Assembly: GCF_031128465.2 (NCBI RefSeq) | Contig: NZ_CP155618.1 | Coordinates: 3,648,501-3,712,500, forward strand | Direction: 5' to 3' | Length of the DNA: 64,000 bases | From: Mariniflexile litorale | GTDB taxonomy: Bacteria; Bacteroidota; Bacteroidia; Flavobacteriales; Flavobacteriaceae | In this document: positions 27,160 to 35,199 of the stretch, piece after piece | Numbering within the stretch: position 1 is the first letter of the stretch | Layout: each line of letters opens with the position of its first letter | Notes under the pieces: generated by a model | Seen by the model: only the letters and a program-made list of their open reading frames with translations | What the model was told of the DNA's origin: nothing | The model's database searches: none | Made by a program: the position numbers and the translations under genes

Positions 27160-27525
27160 GGTGTACAACACCGTAAAAAAACTGCTAGTTTTACCTAAAC
27201 CAAAGTTAGTTGCTTTGTTTACTAGCTTCTAATTTTCCTTCGGAAAACCCTCGCACACAACCACGCAACTTTCCAAGATATACAAAACCCTAAGCAATTT
27301 CCTAAAAAATGGTTGAACAAGTATAGTAACGAAGAAGGTTTACTATTCTATATTTTGCATCAAGCAAATTATTTTTCTTTCAGTAGTTTTTCTAAATACT
27401 CCATTATTTTATCTTTAATAATCAAGCGCTTTAAGTCATTGGATACCTAATTAAAAAGTAATATATTGCATACATAAACGATATAATTGCAATTAGATTA
27501 ATTTATTGTGGTTATACATGTGTTA
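27160..27525 (+). other. attC-like site S27, long form
   Basis: Box GGTGTACAAC-ACCGTAAAAAAA; repeat copy 9 in the right arm; closing ATACATGTGTTA. Confidence 0.75.
27273..27525 (+). repeat. 253-bp attC-nested repeat, copy 9
   Basis: Same insert, position and orientation as the other copies. Confidence 0.85.
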
Positions 27526-27556
27526 CCAAACAGTTGAAAAACGAACTCTAAACTGA

Positions 27557-27952
27557 ATGAACAAACCTTACGCAATTATATTTTTCGGATTTTTAGCAGT
27601 TTTAATGGGAATTGGAAAGGACAAAACCGAACTCATCCCATCTGAACTGAAACTGATATTCGGACTTTTACTCATTGCGTACGGAATTTATCTAATTTAC
27701 AAACCCTCAACTGAAAAAACGGAAATTGAAACCCTGACAAAAAAACCAGCGGAAAAAAGACGTTCATATATTTATTTAGCAATTGGAGTTTTATTACTAA
27801 AATCACCTGACTTTTTTGACCCAAATAATCCTTATGAACTGAATTTTATAAAAATCTTAATTTTTGTTCTTGGAATTGGATTTGTGATTTATGGACTGAA
27901 TTTGTTCTTTAAAGAAAAAAAAGATAAGCGAGAAAGTGGTTCAATAGAATAA
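27557..27952 (+). CDS. Cassette 28: hypothetical membrane protein
   Basis: 131 aa with three to four predicted membrane helices in two similar halves (AIIFFGFLAVLMGIG, LIFGLLLIAYGIYLIY, then YLAIGVLLL and ILIFVLGIGFVIYGLNLF), so it may be an internal duplication. No family was recognised. Cassette ends GTTACCAAAC and GTTTGGTAAC match over 10 bases. Confidence 0.6.
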   Translation: MNKPYAIIFFGFLAVLMGIGKDKTELIPSELKLIFGLLLIAYGIYLIYKPSTEKTEIETLTKKPAEKRRSYIYLAIGVLLLKSPDFFDPNNPYELNFIKILIFVLGIGFVIYGLNLFFKEKKDKRESGSIE

Positions 27953-27958
27953 AAAACC

Positions 27959-28093
27959 GTTTGGTAACACCGTGTATAATTAATTGCTTTGGCAAGTGCT
28001 TACTTGGAAAATTCCTTCGGAATTTTCTCTGGCAAGTATTTGTTTACTAAATTAGTTGCTTAACCACGCAACTAACCATACACAACAACGTTA
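27959..28093 (+). other. attC-like site S28
   Basis: Box GTTTGGTAAC-ACCGTGTAT pairs with ATACACAACAACGTTA. Second apical subfamily. Confidence 0.85.
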
Positions 28094-28120
28094 AGAGCAA
28101 CAAAACTAAAAATTTAATAA

Positions 28121-28345
28121 ATGGAAAAAATTTGGATAATATTAATAGTAATATCACTTTTTGCAATAATCACTTTTCTTTATTGGAAACTGACGAATGG
28201 CTATGCTGAAAAAGAATACGGTAAAAAGATGTTTAAACAATGGGGAACGAGAACTTTTTATTGGACTGGAGCATTATTCACTAGTGGTGGAATTACAGTA
28301 TTTGTTATTTACCTATTAAAATGGGGAAATGTTTTGACTTTTTAA
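28121..28345 (+). CDS. Cassette 29: small membrane protein
   Basis: 74 aa with two predicted membrane segments (IWIILIVISLFAIITFLYW and GALFTSGGITVFVIYLL). No family was recognised. The ~165 bases after its stop contain GCGGAATCGGAATT-like repeats similar to cassette 19 and no gene. The cassette start (GTTAAGAGC) does not match the degenerate site that follows. Confidence 0.5.
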   Translation: MEKIWIILIVISLFAIITFLYWKLTNGYAEKEYGKKMFKQWGTRTFYWTGALFTSGGITVFVIYLLKWGNVLTF

Positions 28346-28674
28346 AAGTATAAAAACGAAATACCTTTGAATTTAAGATTGTTGCGGAATCGGAATTAAA
28401 AACCAAACTGAATTGGAAATTTAGCAAGTTTCGGAATTGCTAACTCTGACGGGATTGAAAAATTTTGCAGAATATAACGCTGACCAAATTTGAACCGACA
28501 AAAAATAACTGTTGCCAGCCGTGTAAAAAACATTGCTTATTTTAGTTCAACCGTTTGGTCGATGTTTTGTTTGCTTGCTTCCGATTTTCCTTCGGAAAAC
28601 CCTCGCACACAACCACGCAACTTTCCAAGATACACCAAAAAACCCTAAGCAATTTCCTAAAAAATGATTGAACA

Positions 28675-28704
28675 AGTATAGTAACGAAGAAGGTTTACTA
28701 TACT
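28675..28704 (-). terminator. Terminator-like hairpin after the XRE gene
   Basis: AGTATAGTAA and TTACTATACT form a perfect 10-bp stem with a 10-base loop, 20 bp after the XRE stop on the - strand. A T6 run follows about 10 bases later. It is retained in all nine short copies. Confidence 0.55.
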
Positions 28705-28723
28705 ATATTTTGCATCAAGCAAA

Positions 28724-29143
28724 TTATTTTTCTTTCAGTAGTTTTTCTAAATACTCTATTTTATCCTGTTCAGATTTTAATAGGCGCTCATAGAGTTTTT
28801 TGTTTTCTTCATGAGCTTCTAAAAGCTTATCTAATGGATTGAAAGTGCAATTATTAGGATGAAAAGTACCTTGGCTATTGCTAAAGCTATTATCATAAAA
28901 ATTATTAAAGTAATTTATGGCTAACTCTTCTGAAAAATTTCCAATGGCTTCTTTTGTAACTCCAAGAATTTTAGCAATCTGTTCGAGTTTATCATCTTCA
29001 ACCTTTTCAGATTGTTCAATTTTAGAAACCGCTTGTTGACTAATGCCCAGAGCTTCCGCAAGGGTTTCCTGTTTCATGCCCCGAAGCTCTCTAATACGGC
29101 TAATTTTTCTGCCGATATGATTTGGTTTTATTGCTGTTTCCAT
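28724..29143 (-). CDS. XRE-family regulator of the nested element
   Basis: 139 aa. Residues about 10-70 form a Cro/CI HTH (IRELRGMKQETLAEALGISQ, AVSKIEQSEKVEDDKLEQIA). The C-terminus is a charged coiled coil (LLEAHEENKKLYERLLKSEQ onward, ending EYLEKLLKEK). TATATTTG (29148-29155, read on the - strand), just before the start, fits the -7 consensus. It is divergent to the 123-aa gene, so probably regulates it and itself. Its last 11-17 codons recur in every short repeat. Confidence 0.85.
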   Translation of the reverse strand: METAIKPNHIGRKISRIRELRGMKQETLAEALGISQQAVSKIEQSEKVEDDKLEQIAKILGVTKEAIGNFSEELAINYFNNFYDNSFSNSQGTFHPNNCTFNPLDKLLEAHEENKKLYERLLKSEQDKIEYLEKLLKEK

Positions 29144-29269
29144 AATCCAAATATAAGATTTTTTTCAAAAACTGTATGCTTGTAAAAAACAAATTCCTAC
29201 GGGTATCATACAAATAGTTTTGGTTGGCTACACAACCTTTTTGTACTTAGTTTATGTGAAAAAATAAGT

Positions 29270-29641
29270 ATGAAAAATAAAGCCCAAAAACAAGCCAAAA
29301 ACAAGCACGCTAAAAAACTTCAAGAGCTTAATAAAATAGCTCAAGAATATTTTAAATTGCTCTCTCCAACGCCTCCATATAACTATAGACAAGGCAACTA
29401 CCTAGAATATGCTTATATCCGTAATTATGAAGAATTAGGCTATACATTAGAATCTATGTTAAATGTATGCATTATGGCATTAGATGGTTATGAACCCAAC
29501 AACCCACAAAGGAATATAAAAGAAGCGCACACCCACTTAGCCGATGTATTGGAGTTTACCAAAAATTTAATTCCCCATGAAGAGTTTGAGTTTTTAGACA
29601 AATCCAGACACTTACTGCTAATACCCAATAAAGAACAATAG
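29270..29641 (+). CDS. 123-aa protein of the nested element, function unknown
   Basis: 123 aa with a very basic N-terminus (MKNKAQKQAKNKHAKKLQEL) and then a helical body (EYFKLLSPTPPYNYRQGNYL, GYTLESMLNVCIMALDGYEP). No signal or recombinase catalytic motif is visible. It is the only other gene of the element, so a role in its maintenance (toxin, or accessory protein for movement) is possible but unproven. The following ~340 bp (29642-29979) hold no gene, only the element's right end. Confidence 0.6.
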   Translation: MKNKAQKQAKNKHAKKLQELNKIAQEYFKLLSPTPPYNYRQGNYLEYAYIRNYEELGYTLESMLNVCIMALDGYEPNNPQRNIKEAHTHLADVLEFTKNLIPHEEFEFLDKSRHLLLIPNKEQ

Positions 29642-29979
29642 TTAAACTTATAGTATGGGCAATACTCTTAATTCCCCCATGCTTCGAAAGAATTTTAAAC
29701 TTATTTTGGTTTATGGGAGTAATCACTTACTATTATTTAGTATATTTAAACTCTCCCTTTTAGTAATTAAGCATTTTATTTCAAAGCGCTTACGGTTTTC
29801 CGTATAAAATATTTTGTAAAGCATTTTACATTTGGTATTCAATCTGTTTTATTCATTATTTAAAATAAAGAAGCATAAATTAAAAAAATAATATATTACA
29901 TACGTAAATGATATAACTGCAATTAGATTATTATTTACTGAAGTTATACAAGTGTTATAAACCATTTAAAAAAACCTAA

Positions 29980-31098
29980 ATGAATAAAATATTATTGTTT
30001 TTAGTTATTATTTCCATTACCACTTTGTCGTGTAATGAAAAAAAGAAGTCAGAATCTGGATTTTCGGTTCAATTAAATCTAACTGGATTTAAGGATAGTA
30101 CCGAATTCAAACTCTTAGATTTAGATAAAGGAGAATTTATTGACTCAACTAAAATTTATGATAACAAACTAAATTTCAAAGGAAATGTAAAAGAACCATT
30201 TAGCGCACGAATTCATACAATTGACAACAAATATTTAATACTATGGATTGAGAATGGGGAAATTGAAGTACAGGGAGATTTCAAAGATTTCGGTAATTCT
30301 GCAATAAAAGGAACGCCATTGAACACCGTCTATGTAAAATACCGTGAAAAGCAAAAAATCCTTTCCGAAAGAAGAGACAGTTTAACTCAACTTATGATAA
30401 AATCAATGTCCTCTAAATCAGAAAATGCAGAAAAAGAGTTCAAAAAATTAAATCTTCAAGTAAAAGAGATAGACAATAATATGTTTAAAATTAGGACAAA
30501 AAGTATTGCGTCAGAAGAGCCTTCATTATACACAATTAAGGAATTATACTTTCTAAGGAACGACTTAAAAAAAGATTCTCTTAAACTACTTTTCAATAGA
30601 TTCCCTGAGAAATATCAAGCCAACAAATATGGTCAAGTGATAAATACCTATATTCAAAACGAAACATTGGAAATTGGGGATAAGTATTTGGACATTAGTG
30701 GTATAAATAATGAAGGAGAAAATGTTAGTCTATCTGAATTGAAAGGCAAATATGTATTATTAGATTTTTGGGCATCTTGGTGTGGACCTTGTAGACAGGA
30801 AAATCCCAATCTTGTTAGACTTTACAAAAAGTACAACAAAAAAGGGTTTGATATATTCAGTTTCTCAACTGACGACAATATAAAATCTTGGGAAAAGGCA
30901 GTTGAGAAAGATTCGATATCTTGGACGAGCGTGATTGACAAAAATGGTAGTTATAGTAAAATGTCTGCTTTATATAATGTCAGAGCTATTCCAGCATCTT
31001 TTCTAATTAATCCCGAAGGAATCATAATCGCTAAAAACCTAAGAGGAAAATCATTAGAAAATAAATTAATTGAAGAAATCGAAAAAAACGGTTTATAA
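29980..31098 (+). CDS. Cassette 31: TlpA-like thioredoxin lipoprotein with DUF4369-like N-terminus
   Basis: 372 aa. Signal MNKILLFLVIISITTLSC. A DUF4369-like beta domain is followed by a helical linker and a C-terminal TlpA domain with LLDFWASWCGPCRQE and a cis-Pro AIPASFLI. It is predicted to be an envelope thiol-disulfide oxidoreductase, the third of its type in the array. The stop codon lies in the site box (GGTTTATA-A) exactly at the intron junction. Confidence 0.9.
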   Translation: MNKILLFLVIISITTLSCNEKKKSESGFSVQLNLTGFKDSTEFKLLDLDKGEFIDSTKIYDNKLNFKGNVKEPFSARIHTIDNKYLILWIENGEIEVQGDFKDFGNSAIKGTPLNTVYVKYREKQKILSERRDSLTQLMIKSMSSKSENAEKEFKKLNLQVKEIDNNMFKIRTKSIASEEPSLYTIKELYFLRNDLKKDSLKLLFNRFPEKYQANKYGQVINTYIQNETLEIGDKYLDISGINNEGENVSLSELKGKYVLLDFWASWCGPCRQENPNLVRLYKKYNKKGFDIFSFSTDDNIKSWEKAVEKDSISWTSVIDKNGSYSKMSALYNVRAIPASFLINPEGIIIAKNLRGKSLENKLIEEIEKNGL

Positions 31099-31691
31099 TC
31101 GAGTAGACGGGTGACGACTTAAAAGTCGTCACTGCGCCTCTCACACCACCGTACGTACGGGTCTCGTATACGGCGGTTCGTAAATCATCAAACCAAAGCT
31201 CTTTTCACCCTTGGCACTATCTTCTAATTTAAGCATAGGCTACCACTAGTGCTCCTATGCGAATTTTGAAGAGAATTACGTTCAGTCCTTCCCTACTTGT
31301 GAGTCCATCGGAGGTATTGCCTCTGCTCGTTTCCTGTAGGTACTATGACCTCTGCTGACTTCTCCAAATAACCAACTCGTAGTTTTGGAGACCTCCCCAG
31401 GTAATGGCATCTTCTTTCCCTCAATCACTGCCGTATCTACATACTTACCCTTTTTATAATCTTAGGGCGTTACAATGATGTGCTTGCTTACCCAAGTAAA
31501 TATGCCTCTGTATACGATTTCTGTTCGTCAGTACCGAGTTTTGTAGTTTCGCTTCCTTCACTCCATGTCTCACGACACACGAGCTTGCGACTTACTAATG
31601 CTTCAAGACGTTACTCCTGCGCATAAGGGACTTGCACCCTATAGATTAATTTCTTACTTTAGTAAGAAAAAGATGCCCATGCTGGGCACAC
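31098..31691 (-). mobile_element. ORF-less group II intron inside an attC-like site
   Basis: The same ends (GTGTGCCC...CTACTCGAT), domain V and 5' ribozyme sequence as the intron at 20500, but only 594 bp and without an RT gene. Its removal restores the box GGTTTATAAC, exactly complementary to this cassette's start GTTATAAACC. It could only move with an RT supplied in trans. Confidence 0.88.
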
Positions 31692-31816
31692 ACACCGTAT
31701 AAAATTAATGGCTAGTTTTAGCCTACTTGGAAAATTCCTGCGGAATTTTCTCTGGCAAGTATCTGTTTACTAAATCAGGTGCTTAAACACGCCACTAATC
31801 TTATACATAAACGTTA
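31692..31816 (+). other. attC-like site S30, split by the intron
   Basis: The left part of the box is at 31088-31097. The right part begins ACACCGTATAAAATTAATGG and ends CTTATACATAAACGTTA. Second apical subfamily with CCTGCGG loop. Confidence 0.85.
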
Positions 31817-31835
31817 CCACACATTTGAGAAACCA

Positions 31836-32366
31836 ATGAAAAAAGGAGTTTTAATAACAATAATTGGCATTATAATTATCGGAATTGGATATTTTGGATT
31901 TCAAATGTTTGACTTTGCAAAAGGAGTAAAAGAAGATGTTAGACAAAATGCTAATCGGAATTTGATTATGGTTGCTAATGACTACGAAATTGACTTAACC
32001 GATTTAGATTCTGTACGTGAGAATTTAAATGGATTTTGGATTCCTAAAAACAATGTAAACGGAGAAGAAATTTTATGGTTGAATTTCCACAAAACTAAGA
32101 ATTTCTCGGATTGGGAAACAATACCATATACCGAAGAAATTGAACAGACTGAAGAACTGCCAATGGAATCTTGTCCGACTTTAGCTGGATTGATAAAATT
32201 GAATGGTAAAGTCCAAATAGAATTTGTCAGTTTAGGTGGTTCGGACACAACCGAAATCGAATCTTTGAGTAAAACGAAATTCAAAATAACAGGAATGACA
32301 TATTTAAGACATAAAGGTTATGATTTTTTAAAAACTTGGAATGTTCACGGATATGAGTCTGAATAA
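31836..32366 (+). CDS. Cassette 32: membrane-anchored hypothetical protein
   Basis: 176 aa from ATG 31836. One membrane segment (GVLITIIGIIIIGIGYFGF) is followed by an extracytoplasmic domain with LNGFWIPKNNVNGEEILWLN. The FWIPKNN strand pattern recalls lipocalin-like domains, but this is weak. Cassette ends GTTACCACAC and GTGTGGTAAC match over 10 bases. Confidence 0.6.
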   Translation: MKKGVLITIIGIIIIGIGYFGFQMFDFAKGVKEDVRQNANRNLIMVANDYEIDLTDLDSVRENLNGFWIPKNNVNGEEILWLNFHKTKNFSDWETIPYTEEIEQTEELPMESCPTLAGLIKLNGKVQIEFVSLGGSDTTEIESLSKTKFKITGMTYLRHKGYDFLKTWNVHGYESE

Positions 32367-32374
32367 TAAAAAAC

Positions 32375-32516
32375 GTGTGGTAACACCGTGAAAAACATTG
32401 CTTATTTTAGTTAAGCCGTTTGGTCGTTGCTCTGTTTGCTAGCTTCCGATTTTCCTTCGGAAAATCCTCGCACACAAACACGCAACTTTCCAAGATATAT
32501 ATATATATAAATGTTA
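32375..32516 (+). other. attC-like site S31
   Basis: Box GTGTGGTAAC-ACCGTGAAAAA; main apical hairpin; right arm has an (AT)6-like run before AAATGTTA. Confidence 0.8.
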
Positions 32517-32537
32517 CCACATATTTGTGAAAAACCT

Positions 32538-33089
32538 ATGGGAATATTTTCAAGATTTAAGAAAAAAGGAGATGTTAATTTGTCAAAATCCGACTTTAAA
32601 ACTCAAAGCGAAGATTTCGAAGTTCTTTCTGTAAAAGTTAGTGGAGATTTTTTCGAGAAGTTTCCACAAGCAAAAAAGAAAGATAATTATACGGGAAAAT
32701 CAACACTAATAACAAACACAGCCATTTTATCGCTTTTCGGGAACAAAGTAAAAATAACTTACAACCCAAGTGAAATTGAATTAAATGAAGATAAATTTAT
32801 CAACCAAATGAATCGGAATTTGAATTGGATTGCGAATAACGAAAGCGAAATTAAAATTGGAATTAGTAAAAAGTTACTCATACTAAAAAACGAAAGTTGG
32901 CTTCAAGAAAATGAAAGTGAATTATCAAAAAATGAGTTTATAAAGCGAATTAAACTAACTTCAATATCATTTTTCGGAAAAGGAAATTCGGAATTAATAT
33001 TTGATGACGGAGACCTATTTTGGGAACACGAAATTGTTGCGGATTTAAATACGAAAAATAAATTGACTGATGTAAATATTCGTGGATAA
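32538..33089 (+). CDS. Cassette 33: DUF2262-like protein
   Basis: 183 aa from ATG 32538. The C-terminal region (FIKRIKLTSISFFGKGNSEL, FDDGDLFWEHEIVADL) resembles DUF2262-type domains; the call is tentative. An in-frame ATG at 32511 is created by the site's own core (AAATGTTA) and would add MLPHICEKP, an example of a start codon built at a cassette junction. There is no signal peptide. Confidence 0.6.
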   Translation: MGIFSRFKKKGDVNLSKSDFKTQSEDFEVLSVKVSGDFFEKFPQAKKKDNYTGKSTLITNTAILSLFGNKVKITYNPSEIELNEDKFINQMNRNLNWIANNESEIKIGISKKLLILKNESWLQENESELSKNEFIKRIKLTSISFFGKGNSELIFDDGDLFWEHEIVADLNTKNKLTDVNIRG

Positions 33090-33571
33090 AAACCTATGTC
33101 AACAATGGTAACCATTACACAAACCAATAAATTATAAAAAAAACAGACTTCTATAACAGCCTTTTAAGCGGTTTCTTTTTTTAATCACTTAATTAGCTAT
33201 TTTAATGAGCCTTAAAAACAACTTTTCGAGACACCATGTTAAATGGAGTATTATTTTTATATATTAAAACGAGTTAAAAAAACCACTATTAAACCTACTC
33301 AAATACCGTAGTATTTATATCTTTTTTATTAGTGTATTTTTTTACAAAAATTAATTTTATCTTTACCTAGTAACAATACATGAAAATTCAGCTTATTCTA
33401 ATTTATTTTAAGAATATGAGGAATAAAAGTTGTTATATAATGTAGTTGTAGGCAATATAACTTTATATTGAAATTTAAACAACCGAGCATATGAAAAAAC
33501 AAAAATTCATTAATCTATCTAAAATTAGAATTCTAACTTTTGGGATTTTTATCCTAGTTATGGAAAAGAAG
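33090..33571. other. Non-cassette island between two blocks of cassettes
   Basis: About 480 bp without attC-like structure. Immediately after cassette 33 comes a degenerate box (CTATGTCAACAATGG) with no matching right arm. The rest is very AT-rich, with a long leader-like region before a 28-codon frame that starts like a signal peptide. It looks like a fragment of another locus moved in here. Confidence 0.5.
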
Positions 33572-33577
33572 CGATAG
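33491..33577 (+). pseudogene. 28-codon remnant resembling a signal-peptide start
   Basis: The frame reads MKKQKFINLSKIRILTFGIF followed by ILVMEKKR and a stop. The basic start and hydrophobic stretch resemble the first codons of a secreted protein. The stop lies inside the boundary sequence shared with 953-979, so the gene was probably truncated by whatever left that sequence. Confidence 0.35.
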
Positions 33578-33598
33578 TTTTTAGACAAACTGCCGTTT
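33572..33598 (+). repeat. Second copy of the boundary sequence at 953-979
   Basis: The identical 21 bp contain AGTTTTTAGACAAACTG, followed by CCGTTTACC, the core that opens cassette 34. No transposase is near this copy, so if it is an IS end it is a solo remnant. Confidence 0.6.
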
Positions 33599-33623
33599 AC
33601 CTGCAATATAAAAAAACAATACG

Positions 33624-34289
33624 ATGAATGACCAAGCGTTCCAAATATTAGCTAATAGTAATAGAAATATTTATGCAAATTTATATGGATTTCCGAATGA
33701 ATGTCCACATTGTCATAAACATATAATCCCCGAATTTAAGTCTGATTATATAAGTAAAGATCAATATGCTCTTTACGCAACTATGATATGTCCAAATACT
33801 GAATGTGACAGACCTTTCATCGCTCAATATTCAAGAGAAAACACTACAGATTATGATTACAAACAAATAGTCAAGTATTCGGTAATAAGCAAAAAATTTT
33901 CCACTGAAATAAACGAAGTTTCACCAAAATTCATTGAAATTTTTAATGAAGCATTTTTCGCTGAACAGAATAATTTATTCGAAGTATGTGGAGTTGCTTA
34001 TAGAAAAGCTCTGGAATTTTTATTAAAAGATTATTTAATCGGACTCTTTCCTGACAAAGAAGATTCAATTAAGAAAAATACAATATCGAATTGTATAAGT
34101 TCATATGTCGAAGATACAAGATTAAAATCAACTTCAAAACGAGCTATTTGGTTAGGGAACGATCACACTCATTATGAGAAGAAATGGAATGATAAAAATT
34201 TGAATGATTTAAAAACTTTAATAAAATTAACGATAAACTGGATTGAATCAGAAATTCTAACCAAGAAATTTAATGATTCAATGCAATAA
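33624..34289 (+). CDS. Cassette 34: DUF4145-like protein with zinc knuckles
   Basis: 221 aa. An N-terminal CPHCH and CPNTEC pair forms a probable zinc ribbon. The C-terminal part (CGVAYRKALEFLLKDYL, RAIWLGNDHTHYEKKW) resembles DUF4145, a family often attached to restriction or defence proteins. It has no catalytic domain of its own. The end box GCAGGTAAC matches the start GTT(T)ACCTGC with one extra T. Confidence 0.65.
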   Translation: MNDQAFQILANSNRNIYANLYGFPNECPHCHKHIIPEFKSDYISKDQYALYATMICPNTECDRPFIAQYSRENTTDYDYKQIVKYSVISKKFSTEINEVSPKFIEIFNEAFFAEQNNLFEVCGVAYRKALEFLLKDYLIGLFPDKEDSIKKNTISNCISSYVEDTRLKSTSKRAIWLGNDHTHYEKKWNDKNLNDLKTLIKLTINWIESEILTKKFNDSMQ

Positions 34290-34294
34290 ATACA

Positions 34295-34423
34295 GCAGGT
34301 AACAAAAGTACTGTGGTAAAAAACATTGCTTATTTTAGTTTAACCGTTGCTTTGTTTGCCAGCTTCTGATTTTCCTTCCGAAAATCCTCGCACACAAACC
34401 CGCAACTTTCCATATAAACCTTG
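34295..34423 (+). other. attC-like site S33 with an altered core
   Basis: Box GCAGGTAAC-AAAAGTACTGTGG; the apical hairpin has one substitution (TTTTCCTTCCGAAAA). The 3' core reads AACCTTGTG, with C replacing the G of GTT. Confidence 0.7.
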
Positions 34424-34451
34424 TGTACAATATAAAAAACCCGAACTTAAT

Positions 34452-35069
34452 ATGAAAAATTGGAAAATTTCAGAGACTGAATTTAAAAATAAATATTTAA
34501 TCCCAACTGAAAAATCTATTTGGCTAACTGATCAAAATAAAGATTCAAATATAACTGAACTGATTGAAACAAAAAGTTTAGGAACAATAACTAGTATCCG
34601 ATATGAGGATTTGAAAGAAATTGTTTTTATTGATACTGACTCTTCAATTGATTTTATATTTAAAGATGACAAAACTCCTGAAGAAAAACATCAAATTGAC
34701 AAAATTGTTTATTCAGAAATTAAATCTTATTTAAAAAGCCAACTAAAAGGAACTAAATTAAAAGATTATTCTGTAATTAAACAAATCCTTCCTCAACTTA
34801 TAAGTTTAGGAATTTCTATTATTCTAATTGTTGTAACTTATATTTTTGCAATGGAATTAGAAAAAGGCGAAAGTGTTAGAATTTCTGGAAGAAGAGCTTG
34901 GTTAAAACAAATAATTGTTTCTATTGCAGAAACTTTAGGAACGACAGGAACACTAATTGTTGGAATATTAATAATAGCATCATTTATATATTTTATCATT
35001 AGAAAATATCAAAACCCAAAAAGAGGAGAAATATTAAAAATAACCAATTCTCCTCGACTGACAATATAA
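34452..35069 (+). CDS. Cassette 35: hypothetical membrane protein
   Basis: 205 aa from ATG 34452. The N-terminal ~115 residues are soluble and PH-like in pattern (SIRYEDLKEIVFIDTDSS), followed by two membrane helices (ISLGISIILIVVTYIFAM and GTLIVGILIIASFIYFII). The stop lies in the following site. A start at 34347 inside the previous site is rejected. Confidence 0.6.
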   Translation: MKNWKISETEFKNKYLIPTEKSIWLTDQNKDSNITELIETKSLGTITSIRYEDLKEIVFIDTDSSIDFIFKDDKTPEEKHQIDKIVYSEIKSYLKSQLKGTKLKDYSVIKQILPQLISLGISIILIVVTYIFAMELEKGESVRISGRRAWLKQIIVSIAETLGTTGTLIVGILIIASFIYFIIRKYQNPKRGEILKITNSPRLTI

Positions 35070-35182
35070 AAAATTGCTTAATTTGGTTTTTAATCGAAGG
35101 TAGTTACGCATTTGCTACGCCTGATTTTCCTTCGAAAACCCTCGCACTCAAATACGCAACGTTCCTTACAGGATAAACGTTA
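35061..35182 (+). other. attC-like site S34, left box lost
   Basis: It begins ACAATATAAAAAATTGC without the usual box. The apical hairpin is damaged (TTTTCCTTCGAAAA). The right arm ends CAGGATAAACGTTA. Confidence 0.65.
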
Positions 35183-35199
35183 CCATACATACTAAAAAA

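Larger units (their letters stand above)
28510..29957 (+). other. attC-like site S29 carrying the full-length nested element
   Basis: The left box is degenerate (GTTGCCAGCCGTGTAAAA). The left arm and apical hairpin are standard, and the right arm is interrupted at CCAAGATA by the 1.33-kb element. It closes with TATACAAGTGTTA. Confidence 0.65.
28625..29957. mobile_element. Full-length 1.33-kb attC-nested element (XRE gene plus 123-aa gene)
   Basis: Its left ~125 bp and right ~70 bp are those of the nine short repeats, at the same position in a site. Between them lie a divergent XRE gene and a small gene. It looks like the parent form from which the 253-bp copies arose by internal deletion. 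No transposase or recombinase is recognised in it. Confidence 0.75.

Noticed and set aside
2771-27525. The regularly spaced 253-bp repeats as a CRISPR-like array
   Set aside because: The units are far too long, the spacing is gene-sized and irregular, spacers are genes, and no cas genes are present.
28724-29957. The XRE plus 123-aa pair as a plain toxin-antitoxin cassette
   Set aside because: Possible, but no toxin family was recognised, and the shared ends with nine short copies show that it belongs to an element nested in the site rather than being a normal cassette.
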